Shown here: piece after piece, positions 1-7,500 of the stretch
How the letters are laid out: every line of letters begins with the position of its first letter
Position numbering within the stretch: position 1 is the first letter of the stretch
Origin: Candidatus Cloacimonadota bacterium
GTDB taxonomy: Bacteria > Cloacimonadota > Cloacimonadia > Cloacimonadales > Cloacimonadaceae
Assembly (NCBI GenBank): GCA_023230795.1
Contig: JALNWR010000063.1
Location: forward strand, 1 to 13,066
DNA: 13,066 nucleotides
Direction of reading: 5' to 3'
Position numbers and translations under genes: made by a program
Notes under the pieces: generated by a model
Told to the model about the DNA's origin: nothing
Databases searched by the model: none
Seen by the model: the letters and a program-made list of their open reading frames with translations, nothing else

Positions 1-217
1 ATTGAAAACACACAACCACAAAGGTCTGAGTCCTGTAGGGACGACATTTCAGATAGCATACCAACTTCAGCGCAATGGACAAGAGTCCCATAGGGACGAC
101 ATTTCAGATAGCATACCTACATCTGCACAATGCCTTGAGTCCCATAGGGACGATATTTCAGATAGAAAACACACAACCACAAAGGTCTGAGTCCTGTAGG
201 GACGATATTTCAGATAG
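1..217. repeat. Tandem array of hairpin-bearing units, about 52-55 bp each
   Basis: Four copies of a 29-bp conserved element lie at 28-56, 83-111, 137-165 and 189-217, with start-to-start distances of 55, 54 and 52 bp. Each carries a small stem-loop (GTCCC-ATA-GGGAC in copies 2 and 3, GTCCT-GTA-GGGAC in copies 1 and 4) and ends in ATTTCAGATAG. The segments between copies fall into two classes: an A/C-rich 23-bp segment, identical at 5-27 and 166-188, and a related pair at 57-82 and 112-136 starting CATACC. The units therefore run X-Y-Y-X; the two X units (5-56 and 166-217) differ at one base (45 versus 206). Bases 1-4 look like the tail of a further copy cut by the window edge. Steps of 55 and 52 break any reading frame, so the short open frames here are not genes. 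The function is unknown; a dispersed or REP-like intergenic element is possible. Confidence 0.85.
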
Positions 218-331
218 CAAACTGGCCTGGGGTGGGGAACTCCTATTCCCCCGTCAGCTAGGCCGAATCAGACTTTCATCGTCGGTGACGAAAGCTGGTT
301 TTCAGCAAAGTTCAAACCGGCGGCCTAAAAG
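218..331. other. Non-coding stretch with nested, competing inverted repeats
   Basis: No credible gene is seen between the repeat array and the palindrome at 332-361. Several short inverted repeats are visible: GGGGAA at 234-239 with TTCCCC at 246-251 (6-base loop), enclosed by GGCCT at 224-228 with AGGCC at 260-264; TAGGCCG at 259-265 with CGGCCTA at 321-327; and GCTG at 294-297 with CAGC at 303-306. The AGGCC at 260-264 can pair left or right but not both. It may be the 3' flank of a transcript, a structured RNA, or decayed intergenic sequence; its orientation and function are not established. Confidence 0.45.
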
Positions 332-361
332 CATAAGGAGTGGGATATCCCACTCCTTATG
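332..361 (-). terminator. Perfect 30-bp palindrome, likely terminator of the three-gene cluster
   Basis: Bases 332-346 are the exact reverse complement of 347-361, giving 15-bp arms with no spacer (core GGGATATCCC). It begins 22 bases past the stop codon of the OmpA-family gene, where a transcript terminator is expected. On the minus strand it is followed only by a short T run (GCTTTTAGG), and on the plus strand by GATTTTATCTT, so it could act as a weak intrinsic terminator in either direction, or as a 3'-end stabilising hairpin. The strand given is that of the upstream gene. Confidence 0.65.
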
Positions 362-383
362 ATGATTTTATCTTATCTAAGCT

Positions 384-3101
384 TTACTTTTTTACGGTAA
401 AGGAATAGATGCTACGCTGTTTAGATTGCACTTGCCAGCCCAGCATGAGGTCCGCGATTTGTTCGGTGGCTTGATCATTCAGGTTACCCATCAGATCGCG
501 CACGTTTGCGGATTGGATCTTACCTTTATCGATAAAGAGGTCCACTTTGACTTGAGCTTGCTTTAGGTCTTGCAATTCTACAAGGATCATATTTCTGAAT
601 TCGTCTTCCAGGGCTTGAGGGATTCCGAACTGAGTGCTGACCTGAGAGGTGACCGGATCGATAGTGGAAACAATGCGTGCTTGTTTTCCAGCTCTCACAT
701 AATCCTTTTCCCAATCTTCGATCAGATCATCGGCATATTCGATGCCCAAGATTTTGAGTTCTGTTCTGCGGTTGCGTTGTCTGCCTTCGGCGGTATCGTT
801 TGTGGCTATAGGTTTATCAAACCCATAACCTACAGTGCTGATACGACTTTCTTCGATCTCATTGTCGATCAGATAATCAGCCACTGCCTGGGCGCGCTCT
901 TTGGACAATCTCATATTGATTGCACGGGTACCGATGTTATCGGTATGTCCGGAAAGCTCGATTTCCAGGCTTTCGTTGCTACGCATGGTTTCCAGGACAG
1001 GAGCCAGGATTTTCAGCGATGCTGGAGTAAGAACTGCTTTATTGAATTCAAACTCCACGTTTTTCAATTCGAATACGCCTTCTTCCACCAGTCTTTGAAG
1101 CTCGAAATCCTTGGTGATATCGTAACTTTCTTCGGCTACTTCAAGGATACCTGAGATCTGCATATAGTTCGTCTTGGCCACTCTGAAATCAAAAGCTTCC
1201 AGGCGTGGCAGAGTAACTGTATATTGTCCTTCGATATCTGAGAGCACCCGATAGACCACGAGTTCATCATCTTTTTCATAAGACCAGAAGAGGTTTGCGA
1301 TCAGAGGTTTACCTTCTTGATCGCTGACCAGGCCGGAAACCTTGATCTCATTGCCCAGGGAAACCAGGCGGATGACGACATCGTAACTATTGATGTCTTT
1401 CGGGAGGGTGAGGATTTCTTCACGAGGGCCGTAGCGATGGTCTTTTATGGCATATTTCAGCTTATCCACGATGGGCAGATGCAGTTTGAAATTGCCATTT
1501 TCAGAGGACTCTACCAGGACTTCATGAAGTTCTGAATCCCAGACATAAGACCATCTGATAGTGGTTTGCACTGGTCTGTTTTCTTCATCAAGGACTTGTC
1601 CATTGATGATCAGATTGGTCATATCAGACATTCCGGGGCTGCTAAAGCAGGTGATTTTGACATGAACCTTAGCTGTATCTTTGGGCATTTCCACCGAGGC
1701 GGAGGCCGGCTGATATCCGGGTTCATTTACTTCATAGGATACGTCTGTTACATTCGGAGGCAGTGTAAGCTGGAAAGCTCCCATGCCATCGGTAGGAACT
1801 ATGCGCATAAAGACATTTTCACCCAGAGTATAAATCCACACTACTTCAGCTTGAAGCGGGCGACCACTATCGTCGGTAACAAGGCCAGAGACCTCATATT
1901 TGTCGATTTGCAGGTCGCTTACTGCAGGCTTATCATCCGTTCCGTCTATTAAGCTCTGTACTCTTCTGAACAGTTCAAGATCCAGATAGTAGATATCTTC
2001 CTGTCCCATTCCGCCATAGCGATTTGATGAAAGATAAGCGTATTGCCCATCTGGAGAGATGCGGTAATAGCGATCATCTTTGTTAGAATTGATGATGGGC
2101 CCCATATTTTGGGGTGTGGTCCACAGGGTCCAGGAATCACCTATTCTCTCAGAGCGGAAGATATCATATCCGCCATATCCGGGATGTCCGTTGGATGCAA
2201 AATATAGCGTGCGTCCATCGGGACTGATAAAAGCAGATTGTTCATCATAAATTGTGTTTATTTCAGCACCCAGATTTACAGGTTCAGACCATGTGTCACC
2301 CCTCTTTAGAGAGATGTACAGATCATGATTGTCATGATTCCCATGCCTGTTGCTGGTGAATACCATCACTTCATCGTTGTGCACATAAGGCTGCAGATCA
2401 TAGTATTTACTAGATACTTCGGAAATAATTTGGGGTTTTGACCAACGGCCATTCTCTTTTTGAGTGCTGGTATAAATGTCTCCATTGGTGTTTGATTTTT
2501 TGTAATAGCCAAACAGGTATGCTGTTTTAACATCCAGGGAAAGTGAGCCCAAGGATTCATTGTAATCCGTATTGAGTTCATTTACTTCTTCCGGGGTGGA
2601 CCATACCATTTTATCCTGAGCCGAGAAGAAGATATTCTCCTTTGCGAAAGTGCTACGGCGCAGAGAGCTAAAATACATATATTTACCATCAGGTGTAAGC
2701 ACAGGGGCATATTCAGAATCACTGGAATTGATATTCCCCTTCACTTTGCCTAAAGCTATTCCTAAGGAAGACTGCTCCTGATACAAGCTTGCAAGATAAA
2801 TCTTGTCCAGCAATTCACCGCGGACAAGGGGCTCGGTGCCCAAAGAATTTTTACCATATTCGGAAAGCCAGAAGTGCGCATCCTTGTATTCACCCAAAGC
2901 AAGATGGACTTTGCCCCTGAGCAGGGCATATTCCAGGTTCTTAGTTTCGGATTTATCCAGGACGGACAGCGACTGTTTGGCCTCTATGTATTCGCCCATC
3001 TCATAATATTGCTGAGCGTTTACAAAGGTGCGGCTTCCTATTTGGGCAAATGCAAGCTGGCAAGCAAGGAGGACTATCAACCAGATAGTTAGTTTCTTCA
3101 T
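384..3101 (-). CDS. PorE-like OmpA-family protein (TPR, PD40 propeller, three CRD-like domains, OmpA C-terminal)
   Basis: The product is 905 residues, starting at the ATG at 3101 because this places the signal peptide (1-19, AFA before Q20) at the N-terminus and leaves 5 bases to AGGAG. Domains seen in order: a helical TPR-like region (about 26-115); five PD40/WD40-like blades with SPDG/SSNR-type motifs (about 128-375); three tandem CRD-like beta domains (401-484, 497-580, 586-670) sharing G-x-V-x-D...W-x-Y...LP; an OmpA_C peptidoglycan-binding domain (about 676-785) with GHTDNIG, LSKERAQAV and EGRQRNRRTE, where D721 and R736 are spaced like the diaminopimelate-binding Asp/Arg of OmpA; and a 120-residue C-terminal extension (787-905). 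TPR-propeller-CRD-OmpA is the known order in PorE of the type IX secretion system, which has one CRD. The role is inferred: a periplasmic, peptidoglycan-anchored component of the export apparatus serving the upstream genes. A generic OmpA/PD40 envelope protein is the alternative. Confidence 0.85.
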   Translation of the reverse strand: MKKLTIWLIVLLACQLAFAQIGSRTFVNAQQYYEMGEYIEAKQSLSVLDKSETKNLEYALLRGKVHLALGEYKDAHFWLSEYGKNSLGTEPLVRGELLDKIYLASLYQEQSSLGIALGKVKGNINSSDSEYAPVLTPDGKYMYFSSLRRSTFAKENIFFSAQDKMVWSTPEEVNELNTDYNESLGSLSLDVKTAYLFGYYKKSNTNGDIYTSTQKENGRWSKPQIISEVSSKYYDLQPYVHNDEVMVFTSNRHGNHDNHDLYISLKRGDTWSEPVNLGAEINTIYDEQSAFISPDGRTLYFASNGHPGYGGYDIFRSERIGDSWTLWTTPQNMGPIINSNKDDRYYRISPDGQYAYLSSNRYGGMGQEDIYYLDLELFRRVQSLIDGTDDKPAVSDLQIDKYEVSGLVTDDSGRPLQAEVVWIYTLGENVFMRIVPTDGMGAFQLTLPPNVTDVSYEVNEPGYQPASASVEMPKDTAKVHVKITCFSSPGMSDMTNLIINGQVLDEENRPVQTTIRWSYVWDSELHEVLVESSENGNFKLHLPIVDKLKYAIKDHRYGPREEILTLPKDINSYDVVIRLVSLGNEIKVSGLVSDQEGKPLIANLFWSYEKDDELVVYRVLSDIEGQYTVTLPRLEAFDFRVAKTNYMQISGILEVAEESYDITKDFELQRLVEEGVFELKNVEFEFNKAVLTPASLKILAPVLETMRSNESLEIELSGHTDNIGTRAINMRLSKERAQAVADYLIDNEIEESRISTVGYGFDKPIATNDTAEGRQRNRRTELKILGIEYADDLIEDWEKDYVRAGKQARIVSTIDPVTSQVSTQFGIPQALEDEFRNMILVELQDLKQAQVKVDLFIDKGKIQSANVRDLMGNLNDQATEQIADLMLGWQVQSKQRSIYSFTVKK
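744..1076 (-). other. OmpA_C peptidoglycan-binding domain within the PorE-like protein
   Basis: Codons for residues about 676-786. The visible signature is the GHTDNIGT loop, LSKERAQAV, GYGFDKPIATNDT and EGRQRNRRTE. The Asp (721) and Arg (736) that bind meso-diaminopimelate in this family are both present, so binding to peptidoglycan should be intact. The preceding strand VEFEFNKAVLTPAS is the usual domain start. Confidence 0.9.
1092..1901 (-). repeat. Three tandem CRD-like (carboxypeptidase regulatory-like) domains
   Basis: The three units are encoded at 1901-1650, 1613-1362 and 1346-1092. Each begins G-x-V-x-D-x-x-(G/N)-(R/K)-P-(L/V), continues to a W-x-Y motif (VWIYT, RWSYV, FWSYE), then a G-x-(F/Y)-x-(V/L)-x-LP turn, and ends with a beta hairpin of about 25 residues. 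The copies are clearly divergent, so the triplication is old rather than recent. Such beta-sandwich modules usually mediate protein contacts. Confidence 0.75.
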
Positions 3102-3106
3102 CATTT

Positions 3107-3111
3107 CTCCT
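3107..3111 (-). promoter_or_regulatory. Ribosome binding site of the PorE-like gene
   Basis: AGGAG on the minus strand precedes two consecutive ATG codons (3104 and 3101). Spacing is 2 bases to the first and 5 bases to the second, so the second ATG is the likelier start. The intercistronic hairpin at 3119-3154 ends only 7 bases upstream of this site. Confidence 0.75.
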
Positions 3112-3118
3112 AAATTTA

Positions 3119-3154
3119 GCTTCTCTCCCCTGCAATGAAGCAGGGAAGAGAAGC
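3119..3154 (-). promoter_or_regulatory. Intercistronic hairpin between the PorV/PorQ-family and PorE-like genes
   Basis: Two 15-base arms (3119-3133 and 3140-3154) flank a 6-base loop. Fourteen positions are Watson-Crick pairs; the remaining pair (3127/3146) is C-A on the plus strand but G-U in a minus-strand RNA. The stem is therefore unbroken only in the direction in which the genes are read. It sits 31 bases past the PorV/PorQ-family stop and has no long T run after it (TAAATTTAGG). It may stabilise the 3' end of the upstream message, lower read-through, or tune access to the next ribosome binding site. Confidence 0.7.
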
Positions 3155-3185
3155 CACAGAATATTGTCACATACCAGAGCTAAGC

Positions 3186-4142
3186 TTAGAAGCGAAGCAA
3201 GAGGGAATAAAGATGGTTATCGTTTTGATAATCTTCTTTAGCCATCTGGTAAGCGTAGTTCAATTCCAGCATCTTGAACCTAAGGCCAAATCCAGCAGAA
3301 AACGCGCCATCGTTGATTCCGGCGCGAATGCCAGCTTGGGTATCGGACAAGATGTCGGTCCAGGTTGCACTTTCCTTAATCCGAATTCCGGAAATGGAGG
3401 ATCCGATTTGACCATCGTCTCTTACTCCAAGCCAGTATTCGGCACCAATTTTTAGTTTTGTTTCATCAAAATCATCGTTACCTGCCAGATCTGCCGACAG
3501 AATTAATCCGGGCAGAGGAAAAGCTGCGATGCCTGTAACGAATTCACGGGGGACATCTGTACCCTCGCCATCATAATCTGAGACCAGATCACGAGCCACT
3601 ACTCCCATACTGAAGAAGCGGTTCAGGTGATACAGAGCACCCAGATCGAGACCAAATCCAGTGGTGGATTCATCGTCGATGGTGGATAAGTACATTTTGG
3701 GCGTAACCCCCAGGTTCAATTTTCCGATCTTGGCGGCAAAGCTCAATCCAAAGGAGTGATCTGTCGCGTCGAAAGACGAGGTGGGCTGACCCTGATCGTC
3801 GTAACCATCAATGTCTGACACGGTGGCACCTTGCCAGTACGCAGCTACATAACCTACGGGAAGCATAAATCCCAAGGCTACTGCGTTGTGGCCTTTATCC
3901 CATTCCATACCCTGTCTTGTCGAGGTGGTTAATTCGATTCTTTTCACATCTGCCAGAGCTGCCGGATTGAGGTAGGTACTGGAGACATTGTCCAGAAACG
4001 CTGCACCAGTTCCACCCATTCCGATCGAACGGGCATCTATGCCAAGGCGGGTATAAACCGCTGCCGAATTATCCTCAGCAAAGACAGAAGATAGAGAGAT
4101 CATCAGTATCAGGGCTATCAATATCGATTTTGTGTTTTTCAT
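3186..4142 (-). CDS. PorV/PorQ-family outer-membrane beta-barrel protein
   Basis: The product is 318 residues with a signal peptide (1-22, VFA before E23) and a final Phe, as expected of a barrel inserted by the BAM machinery. The family signature lies just after the signal: GIDARSIGMGGTGAAF (34-49) and TYLNPAALADV (56-66), followed by alternating beta strands throughout. Length is in the usual range for the family. PorV in the type IX system is an outer-membrane shuttle that collects cargo carrying a C-terminal domain; PorQ is a related barrel. The sequence does not settle which of the two this is. It lies between a putative cargo gene (57-base gap) and a PorE-like gene (84-base gap), which supports a secretion role. 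An older family name covering such proteins is UPF0164. The start is supported by AAGG (4151-4148) five bases upstream of the ATG and by the signal peptide. Confidence 0.85.
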   Translation of the reverse strand: MKNTKSILIALILMISLSSVFAEDNSAAVYTRLGIDARSIGMGGTGAAFLDNVSSTYLNPAALADVKRIELTTSTRQGMEWDKGHNAVALGFMLPVGYVAAYWQGATVSDIDGYDDQGQPTSSFDATDHSFGLSFAAKIGKLNLGVTPKMYLSTIDDESTTGFGLDLGALYHLNRFFSMGVVARDLVSDYDGEGTDVPREFVTGIAAFPLPGLILSADLAGNDDFDETKLKIGAEYWLGVRDDGQIGSSISGIRIKESATWTDILSDTQAGIRAGINDGAFSAGFGLRFKMLELNYAYQMAKEDYQNDNHLYSLLLRF

Positions 4143-4163
4143 TCTTTCCTTCCTTATCAGGTA

Positions 4164-4197
4164 GGAAGGGAGGGGGGATTCCCCCTCCCCTCTTTCC
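4164..4197 (-). promoter_or_regulatory. G/C-tract hairpin after the giant gene
   Basis: Bases 4168-4176 pair perfectly with 4181-4189 around a 4-base loop (GATT), and GGAA at 4164-4167 can pair with TTCC at 4194-4197 after a 4-base bulge. It lies only a few bases past the stop codon of the giant gene and just ahead of the ribosome binding site of the PorV/PorQ-family gene. There is no T run downstream on the minus strand, so partial termination, mRNA processing or 3'-end protection is more likely than a full intrinsic terminator. Confidence 0.65.
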
Positions 4198-4199
4198 TT

Positions 4200-4508
4200 T
4201 TATTTCCTGATAGCTATCTTTACTACTTTTTCAACTATCTTCATGCCGTCGTTGGCTATGACACGGGCAAAGTAGGTTCCACGTGCCAGTTTTACACCAT
4301 CGTTGTTGCGACCATCGAAGACTATCTCAATGGTGGATTTACCATTAGTTTTACCTGCGTAATCCAGGCTGCGTACTTCACGTCCGGCAAAGTCGTAAAT
4401 TCTTACGCTTACATTGGACGTGCAGCTTACTTCAACGCTGAATTTGGCACCGGTATCGGCATTAAACGGATTCGGGTAAGCATGGGCTTCGGTGATTTCC
4501 AGCTCCGC
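4200..4508 (-). other. C-terminal sorting domain (YPNPFN / FlgD-like Ig fold)
   Basis: It encodes residues 2849-2950. It begins AHAYPNPFNADTG (Tyr codon at 4478-4476), then SVRIYDFAGREVRSL, FDGRNNDGVKLARGTYFARV, and ends KVVKIAIRK. This succession is typical of type A C-terminal domains of T9SS cargo, which direct proteins through the outer membrane and may be cleaved and replaced by an anchor. A FlgD-like Ig domain has a similar profile and is the main alternative label. The stop codon follows directly after the final Arg-Lys. Confidence 0.85.
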
Positions 4509-7500
4509 CGGTGGGGCAGGGATTTCGACCACGCTGAAGTTTACGCTTTCCATAGCCTGGTTGCCAGCGTTGTCCCACACGGTAATACGAACCGTATAGG
4601 TACCCAGCATCAGGTTATCCATTTCATGTCTTGTTTCGGTAACACCAACACCTGTTTCCACCGCAGCGCCCACCTGGAGGCCATAAGGATCGATCACTAC
4701 CATGCGACTGGCGGCAATGCCGGAGCCGGAGGCAGATTTCATTCCAGGCATCAGATCGGAGAACTGAGCTTCAATAATGACCTTGGTGGTTTCGTCCACG
4801 AGAGTGATCTCAGCACCTTGGGCAGGATTGAGGATGGTGATAGCAGGAGCATGTTTATCCACACCATAGTATTCGTTGGCTTCGGTGACGTTATTGAACT
4901 GATCGGTAACCATAACCTGCAGCCTGATGGAAGTCTGATCCTGAGGGATCATGCTGCCATTTACGGCTACGGTGTAAACGCCACTCACAGGATTCACGGT
5001 GAGCGGACCCATAAGGAGCTCATCGGCAGGATTGACGAATACATTTGCAATTACGTTTACATTCACAGGACTTTCGACAGTGAAGCCAAGCTGATTTATG
5101 CCATGAGAATTTAACCAACCGCCAGCGATTTCATTGAAGGTGACAGCAGGACCAGAAGCAGGAATCACGGCGAAATCGCGGGAGACTATGCTGTGGTTGC
5201 CGGCGCCGTCAATAGCGCTGAGGTTGATGGTATAGGTGCCGTGCTGAGCAGCAGACAGGCTTTCGGTTACAACCTGGGTGTTTTCACCGTAGGTCTCTTC
5301 AAGAGCCAGAGTGCCGTCAGGAGCGATCACCTTAAGGGTTACATTTGCGATACCAGAGCCAGCTCTGTCTGTTCTCATCATGTTGTTGCGGCCGTGGAAA
5401 ATGCCGGCAGACTTTGTACCGATATGATCGGTGATGCTGGCCAGAATATTCACGGTGCTATTCAGAGTGAACTGAGCATTTTCAGCCGGAGTGGTAAGGG
5501 TGATCTGCGGAGCTTCATTATCTATACCATAGGTCTGATTTGAGGTGGAGCTGCCACCATATACGTCGGTAGCCGTAACTTCCAGACGTACTGCATATTG
5601 ACCTGCGGGAATGATTCCGCCCAGCAGAGAGATATTGTATTGGTTGCCAGCAGGGGTAGGAGTGATGGGGCCCTGGATGATCATATTGCTGGGTTCAGCA
5701 TAGATATTGGCCACTACTCCGCCTGAGGCGAGTGCGTTTTGAGATTCGACCGTGAAGCCGAGATCGTTTTCTTGGGTGCTATTCAGCCACCAGTTGCCAT
5801 TGACGTAATCAAAAGCGATGGTAGGTGCACCACCTGTGATGGTGAAGCTGTAGGACACACTGCCCACGTTGCCAGCATTGTCACCGACGGTAGCGATCAC
5901 GGTGTATTCACCAGGATCGAGCATACCGGCATTGTGCATGAAGGCTCCGGCAGAAACGGTTCCGGTTATCACTTCGCCATTCAGGGTTACTTCTACAGAT
6001 TGAGGATTCAGTCCACTGGCGCCTGTGTAATAGACCAGATAGTCATCTACCCAGGTTCCAGCTACGGCATCCCACCACCATTGACCAGTTTCCAGAGTCA
6101 CGAAGCCTTGAATATCCTGGAAGCCGACGCCGATAGCGACATTGGTTCCGTAAGGAATTACAGCGGATTCGTAAGTTACAGGGAAGTCATCCGGATTCAC
6201 TGCATCACCCACAGGTGAGAGTGCCCAGACTACTGGTGCCAGGTAGTCTATACCATAGGTTTGCTGAGACTCGGTTTGTACATTATAGCTGTCTTCAGCC
6301 GTGACGCTCAGTCTAATCGCGTGGGCATTCGGTGCCACAGAGTAACCGAAGTTCAAGCTGTAGCTATAGACGTTGCCATTCACGCTTACAGGAGTGAGCT
6401 GCATGTCTTGAATGAGGTTTTCGTAGTTTCCGTTCACGGGGTCGTTGATCATCTCTTCAAGGGTGATCATCAGGTTGTCCTGAATCTCACGTCCCTCAGG
6501 AGCAATCACTTCGAAGGTGAGCGGAGTATTTTGGGTTGGATTGATCCACCAGCCGTTATCAAAGCCGGTGAAGACAATGCCGGGACCTACGATGTTCACA
6601 GTGTAGTTGACATTCACAGGGTTTACTACTGCCATTTCCAGGTTGTTCTCAGCGGTCCAGGACGCGCTCAGAGCCATGGTCTCGGAGAAGTCGTGACCCA
6701 GAGTGAAGAGGTCTTCATCTGTGATAGCATAGGTATAGGCATTACCGTTTACGGTCATGCTGCTCATCGGAATATCCAGCCAGGCTCCCAATCTACCATT
6801 CAGAACAAGTGCCACATCCATGATGCCGGTTTCGGTATCAACTATAGTGGCAGTGATAGCTCTATCTGTAGTGGTAATCTGGCTGCCGGTAGCTGTAATC
6901 ACAGGCTCGGTGATATCCACATGGAAGGTCTGTTCTGCGGTAGCAGTGAAACCGTTCTGGGTTACGACCAGGCGAATGGTGTGATCTTCAGCAGCCAAGT
7001 CTGCAGCAGTGTAACCAACAATGCCGGTAGCAGGATCGAAGGCAGCTGTAGGAGCTACAGGTACGTTGTCCAGATACAGTTCAACGTTGGATACTGCGGC
7101 AGGGATAATGTAACCATTGGCGTCCATTCCTTCATAGATGAAGAATTCGATCTCAGGAGCATCGGTGGTCCACATATTGGCTCCCACGCTGTGCAGAGGA
7201 TCGATGGAGCTAAGCATCGCATTGATGCCTACGCCGGTGTACTGCAGGACGGTAACGATAGTTCCGGAAGGAACGCCCGCTACGCTTACAGTGCCATCTT
7301 CGTTATCGGTTACGATCATCGGATTACTCCAGGTGCCGGTGATGGCATCCGGATAGTAAACAGCTACTAATTCACCTTCAGCAGCCGGAGCTGTGATGGC
7401 GATATTGAGTTCGCGCACTACATGGTTATTATTGTTATCTTTAGCAAAGAACGCATGCTGCGGGCTGAGGGCGGTGAAGCCATCTGCCACAGGCATTGCG

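Noticed and set aside
28..217. CRISPR array
   Set aside because: The intervening segments are 23-26 bp and not unique: one is an exact repeat of another and the other two are clearly related. The conserved element varies between copies, and no cas gene is in the window.
2..362. Two short plus-strand open frames over the repeat array (2-190 and 75-362)
   Set aside because: They are translations of the repeat units in shifting frames. Unit steps of 55 and 52 bases are not multiples of three, no ribosome binding site is seen, and the peptides show only repeated SPIGTTFQI/SHRDDISD strings.
3042..3101. Lipoprotein signal in the PorE-like protein (LLAC, Cys at residue 14)
   Set aside because: The Cys falls very early, Leu at -2 is a poor lipobox residue, and a standard signal peptidase I site (AFA before Gln20) follows. 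It is not fully excluded.
3102..3170. Upstream ATG at 3170 as start of the OmpA-family protein
   Set aside because: It would add 23 residues before a clear signal peptide, reads through the intercistronic hairpin, and lacks a good ribosome binding site. AGGAG is correctly placed for the ATG at 3101.
3180..3189. 10-bp palindrome CTAAGCTTAG at the PorV/PorQ-family stop codon
   Set aside because: It overlaps the stop codon and the final codons, is short, and has no partner site nearby; likely chance.
3155..3190. Possible promoter (TATTCT-like -10) before the PorE-like gene on the minus strand
   Set aside because: The -35-like match is weak and its spacing is too short; the hairpin and short gap favour co-transcription. 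Nothing stronger than chance was seen.
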